Assembly: GCA_041665525.1 (NCBI GenBank)
Contig: JBAYIS010000005.1
Span: forward strand, 93,219-157,218
Direction of reading: 5' to 3'
DNA: 64,000 nt
Source of the DNA: UBA8401 sp041665525
GTDB taxonomy: Bacteria > Bacteroidota > Ignavibacteria > UBA10030 > UBA8401
Part shown: piece after piece, positions 25,423-33,950 of the stretch
Position numbering within the stretch: the first letter of the stretch is position 1
Layout of the letters: every line of letters begins with the position of its first letter
Program-made: the position numbers and the translations under genes
The notes under the pieces: model-generated
What the model was told of the DNA's origin: nothing
Seen by the model: the letters and a program-made list of their open reading frames with translations, nothing else
Databases searched by the model: none

Positions 25423-26685
25423 TCAGAGGAGCGAGTTCAGGATTTTCGCAAGTGATTCCGCAATTCCTTCTCTGCTGTATTGCTTAGCGTTGGACGCGTT
25501 CGGGTTGAGTGTTGTGAGCTGTTCAAAAATATCAGATTGAGCGTACGCATAGGGAAGTAGAATTCCAGCGTTTGCTTGCCGTAAGATCCCCTCGACTTCA
25601 GTATTATCATCCCCGAATGCAATAATGCGGTTTCCTGTCCGCAGATATTCGAACAGTTTTCCGGGAACATGGCGCTTTTCCGTCGCACAGACAATCAAAT
25701 ATGATGCTTTCATCATTTCCTGTACCACTTGGTGATAGGGAAGAAATCCGGCAAAATCAGTGTGTGCATCCAATCCGGCGGCAGCAACCGATTGTTTGAT
25801 TCCGGGACTAACCGTTCCGACAAAGCGAAGCCGAAGATTTCTCCCCCGATCGATCTCCGCCCGGATATTTTTCCACAATCCTTCTGGATTTTGATAATCG
25901 AAAATATTTCCGGCATGCAGGATCACTTCTTGTTCTGTAGATTTTTTAGGTTCTGAATTTTCTAAAAAATTTTCTTCGTTGTAGCCCCAATATAAGACAT
26001 GAGACTTTTTCTCTATCCAGGGATATTTCTTCAGATATTCTTCACGAGAACTTTGAGTCACAAAAATGATCTGCCGTGCATGTTTCATTGTGGACCGTTC
26101 GAAATGGCGGTCCAACGCAAGGGTAAGAGGATTGCGCTTGAAATCCTTGTAATACACAATGTCAACCCATGGATCGATCAACACTGGAATATGGGGAATT
26201 CCGAACTTCATGCTCAATTTCTTCCCAATCAGGTGGGAACTGTGCGGAGGTCCAATCGACACAATCGCTTTGGGACGGTGTGATGCGATAAGTTCTTTTC
26301 CGCCCCGTACGGCAGACAAATACCAGCCGACCCGCGCATCCGGAACGAACAGATTCATTCGAACCCAAATTGCCAGACGGTGTTTCCAATCAGTTGAGCT
26401 CAGCGAGATTGTTTCAGAGGCAATAAGTGGGGCATCAGAACTTTTACCGAGAAATTTTCTGTAGATGTCGAACGGTTCATTCGCCCTGGTCTTTACAACT
26501 TCGACCTCTTTCCCAACAACGTTCATCAGACTTTCGTCTTTGTGTGAAAAAGAATCTTCGTCTACCGTCAAAACACTTGGCAGCCAGCCAAACTTCGGCA
26601 AATGTTTCATAACAAACAACGGCCAGTGTAATGACGCTTTGCCGGAAGGAGGCCAGAAGTATGAAATGAAAAGGACGTTATTCAT
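25423..26685 (-). CDS. Glycosyltransferase family 4
   Basis: About 420 aa from the ATG at 26685; a GTG-like longer start at 26706 would overlap kdsC. N-terminus MNNVLFISYFWPPSGKAS is the glycine-rich loop of GT-B acceptor domains; SIGPPHSSHLIGKKLS and PVLIDPWVDI are in the middle; the C-terminal donor half has VILHAGNIFDYQNPEGL, LRFVGTVSPG and HVPGKLFEYLRTGNRIIAF with the E-x7-E type Glu. It follows kdsC after 5 bases and is transcribed with it. The acceptor is unknown but the glycan cluster is the likely setting. Confidence 0.82.
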   Translation of the reverse strand: MNNVLFISYFWPPSGKASLHWPLFVMKHLPKFGWLPSVLTVDEDSFSHKDESLMNVVGKEVEVVKTRANEPFDIYRKFLGKSSDAPLIASETISLSSTDWKHRLAIWVRMNLFVPDARVGWYLSAVRGGKELIASHRPKAIVSIGPPHSSHLIGKKLSMKFGIPHIPVLIDPWVDIVYYKDFKRNPLTLALDRHFERSTMKHARQIIFVTQSSREEYLKKYPWIEKKSHVLYWGYNEENFLENSEPKKSTEQEVILHAGNIFDYQNPEGLWKNIRAEIDRGRNLRLRFVGTVSPGIKQSVAAAGLDAHTDFAGFLPYHQVVQEMMKASYLIVCATEKRHVPGKLFEYLRTGNRIIAFGDDNTEVEGILRQANAGILLPYAYAQSDIFEQLTTLNPNASNAKQYSREGIAESLAKILNSLL

Positions 26686-26690
26686 CGGTG

Positions 26691-27221
26691 TTATTTTGTC
26701 AACCACAGGTCAGCGATCGATTCGCCTTTCCATTTCAAATCCAGAAGAAGATCACATACTTCACGGACAGCACCGTGGCCGCCTTCAGCCTGTGTGACAA
26801 AGTCAGCAATTTTCTTGTTGATCTTGGTGGCGTTGGAAGGGGCGGCGGCAAAGCCCGCTTTTTTTAATACGGGAAGATCGTTGATATCATCGCCGATATA
26901 TGCAAGTTCCTGCCATGTCAGCGAATATTTTTTTAGCAGCTCTTCAACGGCAGCCACTTTATTGATCACGCCTTGATAAATATCGGTCACCTTCAAACGT
27001 TCAGCGCGCCGTTCCACAATTTTTGTCTTTTCGGTGGTGACAATGGCTACGATATAACCGGCCTTTTGCATTAAACTGATCCCCATTCCGTCACGAATGG
27101 AGAATTTTTTCAGTTCAATCCCTTCGTCGGAATAATATGCTCCGCTGTCGGTCAGCACACCATCCACGTCTGTTACCAGGATCTTAATTTTCTTGAGTTT
27201 TGCTGTAAGAGTCTTATTCAT
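26691..27221 (-). CDS. kdsC: 3-deoxy-D-manno-octulosonate 8-phosphate phosphatase
   Basis: HAD-superfamily (C0 type) phosphatase of 176 aa that dephosphorylates Kdo-8-phosphate, a step toward the Kdo of the lipopolysaccharide core. The nucleophile and acid/base aspartates are in LVTDVDGVLTDSG, the Thr of motif II in AIVTTEK, and the metal site in YIGDDINDLPVL. The family has no cap domain and works as a tetramer, which this short length fits. I use the ATG at 27221; a GTG at 27248 would add nine residues. waaA at the right end of the window uses the Kdo made from its product. Confidence 0.92.
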   Translation of the reverse strand: MNKTLTAKLKKIKILVTDVDGVLTDSGAYYSDEGIELKKFSIRDGMGISLMQKAGYIVAIVTTEKTKIVERRAERLKVTDIYQGVINKVAAVEELLKKYSLTWQELAYIGDDINDLPVLKKAGFAAAPSNATKINKKIADFVTQAEGGHGAVREVCDLLLDLKWKGESIADLWLTK

Positions 27222-27248
27222 AAGTCCATAATTGTTCTTGTGTTCCAC

Positions 27249-27586
27249 AAACTACGAAATATTTTGTTCATCCCAAAGAAAGAGAAAGAAAGGGTAGTGT
27301 CTTAATTTGAAACTTCAGAATAACGTCATGTCACGAAGTGATGACTTCGTCACTGACGGATGTCAGCATCTTTACTATTAAAAGATGCCGAAGCGAGTTC
27401 TGCTTGACGCTATTTGTTAAATTAAAAACACTACAAAAGAAAGGGTACTGGAACAATTTAAGATATAGTGTTGGTGGCGGAAGACGCGCGGAGCAAAAAA
27501 AGGGGACCGATTGCTCAGGAAGACTCTACTTGCTAATGCATAATAACCAAACTAAGACACGACCAAAGAAAATCTATTTAAAATGA
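27249..27586. other. Intergenic region with small hairpins, no gene seen
   Basis: 338 bases before the TlpA terminator. It holds two small stem-loops: CGAAGT/ACTTCG around 27336-27351 and GCATCTTT/AAAGATGC at 27366-27388. It also holds two copies of AAAGAAAGGGTA (27285-27296 and 27438-27449). TCTTAA near 27300 has its inverted counterpart TTAAGA near 27461. It could be a degenerate non-coding mobile element, but no full terminal repeats could be defined. Confidence 0.35.
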
Positions 27587-27612
27587 AAACCCCGGACATA
27601 GCGGTCCGGGGC
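27587..27612 (-). terminator. Terminator of the sigma/anti-sigma/TlpA operon
   Basis: Leftward hairpin: CCCCGGAC at 27591-27598 pairs with GTCCGGGG at 27605-27612 around a six-base loop, and on the minus strand it is followed by TTTT and a T-rich tail. It lies 25 bases past the TlpA stop codon. Confidence 0.85.
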
Positions 27613-27637
27613 AAGCATGTATTCTTGTTGATTTGCT

Positions 27638-28207
27638 TTAAATGACAGATTTTAATTCCTGCGTGAATCTCTCTTTGGATTGCAATCCGACAAGTTTTTT
27701 TACGATCGCACCGTTCTTATCCACATAGAATGTAGTTGGATAGCCTCGCAATCCGCCGATTGCCTGTTGCAGGTCTCCCTGATTATCGATGACAATCTGA
27801 TACGGTACGCTGTACTCTTTCGTGAATGAAGTGACGAGGTCCATGGCATCATCTCCCAGGTCGGCGGAGATGCCGATGAACAACGCGCCCTGCGGCTCGA
27901 ATTCCTTACTTAACTCCACAAGGTCCGGAGTTTCTTTTATACACGGTCCGCACCACGTAGCCCAGAAATTCAGCACCACCGGTTTTCCTTTTGAATATTC
28001 TGCAAACGATATCTTTTTTCCGGTTTCATCGAACCACGAAAAGTTTGGGATTTGATTGTTCCCGGCGGTCTCTATGGTTTGCAACAAGGACACATTTTTT
28101 TTGTACTGAGGTGCCGGTTGCTGTTGTTGTGCGGATTGCTGCGGATCGGTCTTAGGTTGGCAGGCAGAGAGGGTCAATGCCAAAAGAGCAATGTATAACT
28201 GTTTCAT
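27638..28207 (-). CDS. TlpA-like thiol-disulfide oxidoreductase, lipoprotein
   Basis: 189 aa. A lipobox LSAC puts the lipid-bearing Cys at residue 16, followed by a flexible Gln-rich spacer and a thioredoxin-fold domain (residues 50-189) with the active site WCGPC at 85-89, preceded by VVLNFWAT and followed by the cis-Pro segment GYPTTFYVD. It would act in the periplasm as a reductant, for example in cytochrome c maturation or repair of oxidised proteins. The start overlaps the end of the anti-sigma gene by 4 bases, so it is translated with the sigma system and may be part of its regulon, with thiol stress as a possible signal (inference). Confidence 0.9.
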   Translation of the reverse strand: MKQLYIALLALTLSACQPKTDPQQSAQQQQPAPQYKKNVSLLQTIETAGNNQIPNFSWFDETGKKISFAEYSKGKPVVLNFWATWCGPCIKETPDLVELSKEFEPQGALFIGISADLGDDAMDLVTSFTKEYSVPYQIVIDNQGDLQQAIGGLRGYPTTFYVDKNGAIVKKLVGLQSKERFTQELKSVI

Positions 28208-29016
28208 TCCTTTATATCCTTTTCGGTAAGTAATGCTATCAATTCGTTCTTATCCATTTTGCTGACTGCGGAGCAAAGAGTATTCTTATACCGCCATAGC
28301 ACGATCGTCATGTTATCTGAAAGGTCGCGAATATACCAATCGGTCTTTTCCAATTCCTCGCGTGCTTCATCCGGTAAACCGATCGTATGTCCGTCCATTG
28401 CTTCGTTCATGGACGCCTGGTAGATATAGATAATGTCTTTATCGCCGACCCGGTAGACAACATGCGCGAGTTTTACACCGTTGAAACTGGAAAGTACGCC
28501 GGCACAGGAACTGCACCCTTTCATCTTCGGCACGTTTACGTCGAACGTCACTTCTTTCGTCAGGAACGAATGTACATCCTCTTCGGTACTGATTAACTGC
28601 GGTTTAATGGAACCGCCGATCACCGCCTGATAATTCTTGACCGACTGTAAAATAATGTTCGCATCATCAGACATACCGGCGTTCGACGGTGCGAACAACG
28701 AATACAATCCGACAGTTACTGCGGCAAACGCTACCACAGCGATAACTGGATTCAATTTGAATCCGAAGAGTTTCTTAAACCACGAAGAGTGGGACCGATT
28801 CAGGGTGGCGTTTACAATTGCATAATAAACATCTGCAGGGACACGTTCCTGTTTGAGCTTTTCGTGTATGATGTTCTTTGCAGATAGGAGTGAGAAATAT
28901 TCGAATTGACAATGCGGACAGACACGGGTATGCTTCATCAGTTCGTCGGCGCGTTCTTCGGAAAGTCGTTTGTCGACGGCTTCGCAGACGCATTCTTTGA
29001 ATTCATTGCAATTCAC
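28204..29016 (-). CDS. Zinc-finger transmembrane anti-sigma factor
   Basis: 270 aa. The N-terminus has the zinc-binding motif of ZAS-type anti-sigma factors, H29-x3-C33-x2-C36 (MKHTRVCPHC), with upstream Cys3 or Cys9. One membrane helix runs at about 88-108 (NPVIAVVAFAAVTVGLYSL), so the C-terminal 160 residues are outside the cytoplasm and might sense the signal; there is a C-x2-C pair (GCSSCAG). It lies directly after the sigma gene, 22 bases away, and before TlpA. The pairing suggests it holds the ECF sigma factor inactive until a periplasmic cue, perhaps redox, releases it. Confidence 0.82.
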   Translation of the reverse strand: MNCNEFKECVCEAVDKRLSEERADELMKHTRVCPHCQFEYFSLLSAKNIIHEKLKQERVPADVYYAIVNATLNRSHSSWFKKLFGFKLNPVIAVVAFAAVTVGLYSLFAPSNAGMSDDANIILQSVKNYQAVIGGSIKPQLISTEEDVHSFLTKEVTFDVNVPKMKGCSSCAGVLSSFNGVKLAHVVYRVGDKDIIYIYQASMNEAMDGHTIGLPDEAREELEKTDWYIRDLSDNMTIVLWRYKNTLCSAVSKMDKNELIALLTEKDIKE

Positions 29017-29038
29017 ACGAACACCTTACTATCAATAA

Positions 29039-29635
29039 TTAATCGTTGGCCTCTTTACCAATGAAACCGCGCTGTTTTGCGTAGTCGTACAATTTCACAT
29101 ATAACAATTTTCGTCCGCGATGGAGCCGGGAACGAACTGTACCGACAGGGATCTGTAAAAATTCCGCTATCTCCTCATATGCCAGACCTTCAATATCGCA
29201 CAAGATCACTACCGTTCTGAACTCTTCCGGAAGCGACTCGAGCGCTGCCGAAACATCGTCATCGAGCAGCTGTCCGAACATCTTTTTTTGAAGATCATTA
29301 TCATCGCTGTTCCGGTCACGGACAAGATTATAGAAACCTTCGATCTCTTCGTAATCGACCTTGTCCGGCTCCTTCACTTCCTTGCGGTACACGTTGATGT
29401 ACGTATTTTTCATTATTCTAAACAGCCACGCCCGCAAGTTCGTTCCTTGTTCGAACTTATTCCAGAATCGATATGCTTTCAGGAATGTTTCCTGAAGCAG
29501 GTCGCTGGCATCTTCCTTGTTTCCGGTCATCCGCAGGGCGTAATTGTACAGCACTTCCATATGGGGAAGCGTTTGCTGTTCAAATTCTGCATGACGAGGA
29601 TCTTGCGGAATAACTGCGGAAAAGATTGGGAACAT
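29039..29635 (-). CDS. ECF-family RNA polymerase sigma factor
   Basis: 198 aa. Region 2 covers about residues 25-95 (LYNYALRMTGNKEDASDLLQ, FLKAYRFWNKFEQG, LRAWLFRIMKNTYINVYRK) and region 4 about 135-190 (ALESLPEEFRTVVILCDIEG, YEEIAEFLQIPVGTVRSRLH). This is an RpoE-like sigma-70 of the extracytoplasmic function group. It heads an operon with the zinc-finger anti-sigma factor and a thioredoxin lipoprotein. No autoregulated promoter was identified in the 160 bases upstream. The start could be an ATG slightly downstream, since the first dozen residues are not conserved. Confidence 0.93.
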   Translation of the reverse strand: MFPIFSAVIPQDPRHAEFEQQTLPHMEVLYNYALRMTGNKEDASDLLQETFLKAYRFWNKFEQGTNLRAWLFRIMKNTYINVYRKEVKEPDKVDYEEIEGFYNLVRDRNSDDNDLQKKMFGQLLDDDVSAALESLPEEFRTVVILCDIEGLAYEEIAEFLQIPVGTVRSRLHRGRKLLYVKLYDYAKQRGFIGKEAND

Positions 29636-29773
29636 GGATGCTCATATACTTGCGACCGCCGGTATTGAAACACTCCAGCATTGTGCGCAAGTTCCGATAA
29701 ATATAGGATGAATAATAGGATTAACTTAGCAAAATCTTTGTCCAGTATCAATAATTGAGTCCAATTTGACATC

Positions 29774-29802
29774 TTGCTCACCGTAGAGAAGATTGCTATA
29801 TT
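29774..29802 (+). promoter_or_regulatory. Probable sigma-A promoter for pntAA
   Basis: TTGCTC (29774-29779), a 17-base spacer, then TATATT (29797-29802). It is the best such pair in the 428-base gap before pntAA and would give a leader of about 250 bases. That leader has no riboswitch I recognise. The gap contains no supported gene. Confidence 0.45.
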
Positions 29803-30063
29803 CTAGGCAAGTCATTTTTTCATATTTCAGATATCAATGAGAATTGTGTTGATGGTTTCTGCGTCTCTGGACAAGTTCGGATATTGTTCCACTGTATCAC
29901 TTCCGCCAGTTGATTCCGCGTCATCCACTGCAATCGCAGTTCGTCAGTCTGTCCATACTTCACTGCCGACTAGTCGTTCCACATGATAATGCAGTTAAGG
30001 AGAGAATGATGTCATGAAATACAATCCCAATCATTTAATGATTTCGAACAATAGGAAAACCAT

Positions 30064-31206
30064 ATGAACATAGCCATCCCCAAAGAGAATTCAACCGTCG
30101 AACAGCGCGTTCCAGTGCTGCCGGTGACAGTTGAAAAATTGGTGAAAAAGGGAGCGACGATCACCGTCGAAGCAGGACTTGGCGCCACGCTTGGTATTAC
30201 GGATACCGAATACAAGAAAGCCGGAGCGGTTATTGAGAAGAACCGGAAAAAACTGGTTGCTTCCGGCGATATCGTACTGCGCCTGCGAAAACCGGATGCT
30301 AAAGAGCTTACCGGTATGAAGAAAGGAGCGATCCATGTCAGTTATCTGGATCCATTCAACGAACCAAAACTAATTGCAGATCTGGCTAAGAAGAATATTT
30401 CCGCTGTCTCCATGGAAATGATCCCGCGCTCCACCCGTGCACAAAAGATGGATGCGCTGAGCTCGCAGGCGAGCCTGGCGGGATACGCTGCAGTACTGGT
30501 GGCGGCGAACACTATTCAAAAGATTTTCCCGATGATGATGACCCCGGCAGGTACGATCCAGCCGTCCAAAGTATTCGTCATTGGCGCGGGTGTTGCAGGC
30601 TTGCAGGCTATCGCAACGGCAAAACGTCTCGGTGCTAAAGTTGACGCTTTCGATACCCGTCCTGTTGCAAAGAATGATGTGCTTTCCCTCGGTGCGAAAT
30701 TCGTGGAGATTGATCTCGGTGAAACTGGACAAACTGCGCAGGGATATGCGAAAGCATTGACGGAAGAACAGCTGAAGAAACAGCGCGAAGTGATGAAACA
30801 ATATTGTGCTGCTGCCGATGTCGTTATCACCACGGCACAGGTGTTTGGACGCAAAGCACCGGTTATTGTCACAAAGGAGATGGTCGAAGCGATGAGACCC
30901 GGCAGCGTTCTTGTAGACCTCGCGGTGGAAACGGGAGGAAACGTGGAAGGCGCTATTGCAGGGAAGATCGTGGAGAAGAACGGCGTGAAAATTATCGGCA
31001 TCAAAAACATGCCCGAACGCGTTGCCATGAATGCCAGCTTGATGTATTCCAACAATCTGTACAATTTCCTGGAAGAATTCTGGAATAAAGAAACAAAGCA
31101 ATTCGACCTGAAACTGGACGACGATATCATCAAAGGCTGTTTAATAACGCACGGCGGAAAGATCGTTCATCCGAACTTTGCGCCGAAAAAAAATGAAAAA
31201 AAATAA
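30064..31206 (+). CDS. pntAA: NAD(P) transhydrogenase subunit alpha 1 (domain I)
   Basis: 380 aa, the soluble NAD(H)-binding part of the proton-pumping transhydrogenase of the three-polypeptide type (as in Rhodospirillum). It begins MNIAIPKENSTVEQRVPVLP and contains the RQD-loop equivalent and the Rossmann fold FVIGAGVAGLQAIATAKRLG, GAKVDAFDTRPVAK, with GYAKALTEEQ and VITTAQVFGRKAPVIVTK afterwards. It works with pntAB and pntB to drive NADPH formation from NADH with the proton gradient. The order pntAA-pntAB-pntB is the classic operon. A terminator follows pntB. Confidence 0.95.
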   Translation: MNIAIPKENSTVEQRVPVLPVTVEKLVKKGATITVEAGLGATLGITDTEYKKAGAVIEKNRKKLVASGDIVLRLRKPDAKELTGMKKGAIHVSYLDPFNEPKLIADLAKKNISAVSMEMIPRSTRAQKMDALSSQASLAGYAAVLVAANTIQKIFPMMMTPAGTIQPSKVFVIGAGVAGLQAIATAKRLGAKVDAFDTRPVAKNDVLSLGAKFVEIDLGETGQTAQGYAKALTEEQLKKQREVMKQYCAAADVVITTAQVFGRKAPVIVTKEMVEAMRPGSVLVDLAVETGGNVEGAIAGKIVEKNGVKIIGIKNMPERVAMNASLMYSNNLYNFLEEFWNKETKQFDLKLDDDIIKGCLITHGGKIVHPNFAPKKNEKK

Positions 31207-31257
31207 TCACGCCGGCAACGGCGCCAACGTACGTTGGACTTTCCACGAGGAGAACCT

Positions 31258-31548
31258 ATGAATAATGAGTTTATACCACTAATTTATATCCTGATTCTGG
31301 CCGGCTTTGTCGGCTTTGAGATTATCAAGAAAGTAACCCCCACGCTGCATACACCGCTGATGTCCGCGACCAATGCGATCTCCGGTATTTCGCTGGTCGG
31401 CTCGCTCGTCGCCGCCGGGAGTGATCACTTCACGGGACAGATGCTGGGTTTGGTTGCTGTGACCGCTGCGACGATTAACGTCGTCGGCGGATTCATGATT
31501 ACGGAGCGAATGTTGAAGATGTTTAAGAAGAAGGAGAAGAAATCATGA
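31258..31548 (+). CDS. pntAB: NAD(P) transhydrogenase subunit alpha 2 (membrane part)
   Basis: 96 aa from the ATG at 31258, which has CGAGGAG six bases ahead; a TTG frame from 31234 lies before that site and is not used. Three or four membrane helices (FIPLIYILILAGFVGFEII, HTPLMSATNAISGISLVGSL, LGLVAVTAATINVVGGFMI). It supplies part of domain II, the proton channel. The MSATNAISG segment is strongly conserved in the family. pntB begins in its last codon (ATGA overlap). Confidence 0.93.
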   Translation: MNNEFIPLIYILILAGFVGFEIIKKVTPTLHTPLMSATNAISGISLVGSLVAAGSDHFTGQMLGLVAVTAATINVVGGFMITERMLKMFKKKEKKS

Positions 31549-32924
31549 ATTATTCCATGGAAATTGTCTATCTCATCTCTTCTATCTTGTTCATCCTTGG
31601 ATTAAGGGGGCTCAGCCATCCTGAGTCGGCGCGGCGCGGTATGCACATGGCCGAAATCGGTATGTTGCTTGCCGTTGTCGGAACGCTTGTCAGCGGCCGC
31701 ATTCTCACTTGGGAATGGATCATCACCGGTATTGCGATCGGTTCTGCAATCGGTGCCGCAATGGCCATCTTCATGCCGATGACCGCGATGCCGCAACGAA
31801 TTGCACTCTCACATGCTTTCGGCGCACTAGCAGCCGTACTTGTGGGTGTGAACGAATATATCGAAAAGAGTCATCTTGGCGAACTATCGCAGGGACTGAT
31901 GAGCGCGATCGGATTTGAATTGCTCTTCGGTGCGCTGACGGTAACCGGCAGTTTGATGGCATTCGGTAAGCTGAATGAAATGATCAAAGGCGCTCCCATC
32001 ACGTACAAAGGACAGAATATTGTCAACATCACTTTGTTCTTCGTGACGGTTGGTATGTTTGTCTATCTAATCTTCTTCCCGTACGATGTCACTATTTTCT
32101 ATACTATGATCGCTCTGTCGTTCCTCATTGGCATCTTCATTGTTATGCCGATTGGCGGCGCTGATATGCCGGTGGTCATCTCTCTGATGAATTCCTACGC
32201 GGGGCTTGCGGCCGCGGCAACAGGTTTTGCCATCGACAATAAAGTGTTGATTATTGCCGGATCGCTGGATGGTTCGTCCGGATTCATTCTTTCCATTATC
32301 ATGAGTAAAGCGATGAACCGGTCATTCTCCAACGTATTGTTCGGTGCCGTGGGAAGTCCGCAAGTGGATACGTCTAAACTGCATGAAGAACGACCGATTA
32401 CACGGTTCGGGATCGAGGATACGAAATTCATTCTTGAACAAGCGGAACGCGTTGTGGTTGTTCCTGGATATGGTATGGCGGTTGCACAGGCACAGCATAC
32501 GGTTCGTGAATTGAGCGATGAGCTGGAAAAACGCGGCATTAAAGTGGAGTTTGCCATTCATCCCGTGGCCGGTCGTATGCCTGGTCACATGAACGTGCTG
32601 CTGGCGGAAGCAAATGTTTCCTATGATCAATTGCTGGAAATGGAAGTGATCAATCCAACGATGGACACCGTTGATGTGTGTATCGTAATTGGAGCCAACG
32701 ATGTAGTGAATCCTGCCGCCCGCACGGATAAAGGCAGCCCGATCTACGGTATGCCGATTATCAACGTGGACAAGGCAAAGACGGTCATCGTCATGAAACG
32801 TTCTATGGCTACAGGATTTGCCGGCATCGAAAATCCTCTCTTCTACGAACCAAATACGAAGATGCTTTTCGGCGATGCGAAGAATGTGATGCAGGAATTA
32901 GTAGCAGAATTTAAGAAGGGTTAA
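31545..32924 (+). CDS. pntB: NAD(P) transhydrogenase subunit beta
   Basis: 459 aa. The N-terminal two thirds is the membrane domain II with about nine helices. The C-terminal domain III binds NADP(H): VVVVPGYGMAVAQAQHTVRE, GIKVEFAIHPVAGRMPGHMN, VLLAEANVSYDQL, CIVIGANDVVNPAAR and VIVMKRSMATGFAG, all close to the family pattern. Together with the two alpha polypeptides it forms the inner-membrane transhydrogenase. The stop is followed by a strong terminator at 32976-33004. Confidence 0.96.
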   Translation: MNYSMEIVYLISSILFILGLRGLSHPESARRGMHMAEIGMLLAVVGTLVSGRILTWEWIITGIAIGSAIGAAMAIFMPMTAMPQRIALSHAFGALAAVLVGVNEYIEKSHLGELSQGLMSAIGFELLFGALTVTGSLMAFGKLNEMIKGAPITYKGQNIVNITLFFVTVGMFVYLIFFPYDVTIFYTMIALSFLIGIFIVMPIGGADMPVVISLMNSYAGLAAAATGFAIDNKVLIIAGSLDGSSGFILSIIMSKAMNRSFSNVLFGAVGSPQVDTSKLHEERPITRFGIEDTKFILEQAERVVVVPGYGMAVAQAQHTVRELSDELEKRGIKVEFAIHPVAGRMPGHMNVLLAEANVSYDQLLEMEVINPTMDTVDVCIVIGANDVVNPAARTDKGSPIYGMPIINVDKAKTVIVMKRSMATGFAGIENPLFYEPNTKMLFGDAKNVMQELVAEFKKG

Positions 32925-32975
32925 TGGAGAGAAGCTGCAGAACGATGCAAAAATTGTTCTGCCATATTATTGCAG

Positions 32976-33004
32976 GAGACGACCAGACGGTCGTCTCTTT
33001 TTTT
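32976..33004 (+). terminator. Terminator of the pnt operon
   Basis: Perfect 9-bp stem GAGACGACC / GGTCGTCTC around AGAC, followed by seven T. It lies inside the longest open frame of the next gene, showing that gene must begin after it. Confidence 0.9.
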
Positions 33005-33028
33005 AAACAAAAGGTACGGTGTCCACGT

Positions 33029-33847
33029 ATGTCCTCGAACAATTCTGAATATCTTCTCGGTGCTAATCAATCGGAGTTCGACCGGCTGCAATTTCAGCAC
33101 AGCGTCTGGCGCTCCAATACGAATGCGTTCTTTGACAGGCTTGGCGTGGGAAAGGGTTTGCACTGCCTTGATGTTGGCGCGGGACCCGGTTTTGTCTCGT
33201 TCGAGCTTCGGGATCGAGTCGGAGAGACGGGATCGGTAACCGCACTGGAACCTTCGACGATGTTTCTGCAGTGGTTCGAGAAACACATTGTGCAGAAACA
33301 ATGGAAAAATGTTTATGTGTTGAACGGCACCGCGGAAGATACCGAACTACCCCGGGAACAGTTTGATTTTATCTTCGTCCGTTGGGTGATTGCGTTTGTA
33401 GCGCAGCCGGAGAAATTCCTTACGCAGCTCCTTTCGGCGCTAAAACCGAACGGCATCATCGCTATACAGGATTACTATTATGAAGGATTATCGGTCTATC
33501 CGCGGGGCGGGGCGTTTGACTGCATGGCCGATGTTGTTCGCGCTTATTACCACACTGCAGGCGGCGATCCGTACATCACCGGAAAGATCCCGGCATGGTT
33601 CAAACACTATGGTCTGCAGACAATCGACTATTCACCGCATTCCTATGCCGGCGGACCGGAGAGCCCGATTATGGAATGGGCACATCGGTTTTTCTCAACA
33701 CATATTCAGCATATGGTAGAGAAACAGGTGGTAACACAGCAGAAAGGGGATGCGATGCTGGCGGACTGGCTGGAGCACCGTAACAATCCGGATGCACTCT
33801 TCTTTTCACCAATCGTTGTTGATGTTGCCGGGAGAAAAAATCAATAA
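33029..33847 (+). CDS. SAM-dependent methyltransferase
   Basis: 272 aa from the ATG at 33029 (the frame is open from 32924, but that stretch contains the pnt terminator). Class I fold: GLHCLDVGAGPGFVSFELRD is motif I, then SVTALEPS for the acidic second strand, LPREQFDFIFVRWVIAFV and LKPNGIIAIQDYYYEG. The C-terminal third is less typical and may bind the substrate. Substrate unknown; neither neighbour helps. Possibly a UbiE/small-molecule type enzyme. Confidence 0.8.
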   Translation: MSSNNSEYLLGANQSEFDRLQFQHSVWRSNTNAFFDRLGVGKGLHCLDVGAGPGFVSFELRDRVGETGSVTALEPSTMFLQWFEKHIVQKQWKNVYVLNGTAEDTELPREQFDFIFVRWVIAFVAQPEKFLTQLLSALKPNGIIAIQDYYYEGLSVYPRGGAFDCMADVVRAYYHTAGGDPYITGKIPAWFKHYGLQTIDYSPHSYAGGPESPIMEWAHRFFSTHIQHMVEKQVVTQQKGDAMLADWLEHRNNPDALFFSPIVVDVAGRKNQ

Positions 33848-33885
33848 CCGCAGGAACCATAGTTGTGCGGTGATTATTGAAAACA

Positions 33886-33919
33886 AAAATGCCCATCTGA
33901 CGATACAGACGGGCATTTT
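33886..33919. terminator. Bidirectional terminator between convergent genes
   Basis: 14-bp stem AAAATGCCCATCTG paired with CAGACGGGCATTTT across a six-base loop, with one mismatch. Followed on the minus strand by a T-rich run. Located between the methyltransferase and the peptidase stop codons. Confidence 0.82.
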
Positions 33920-33950
33920 CGTTTCAGTGATCCACTGATGAAGCATTCTA

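Noticed and set aside
29837..29974. Small open frame (45 aa) in the pntAA leader
   Set aside because: No ribosome site and no hydrophobic or conserved pattern; the leader has many chance frames. No riboswitch was recognised either.
32924..33028. Longer start for the methyltransferase after pntB
   Set aside because: The stretch contains the strong pnt terminator hairpin at 32976-33004 and encodes nothing like the family.
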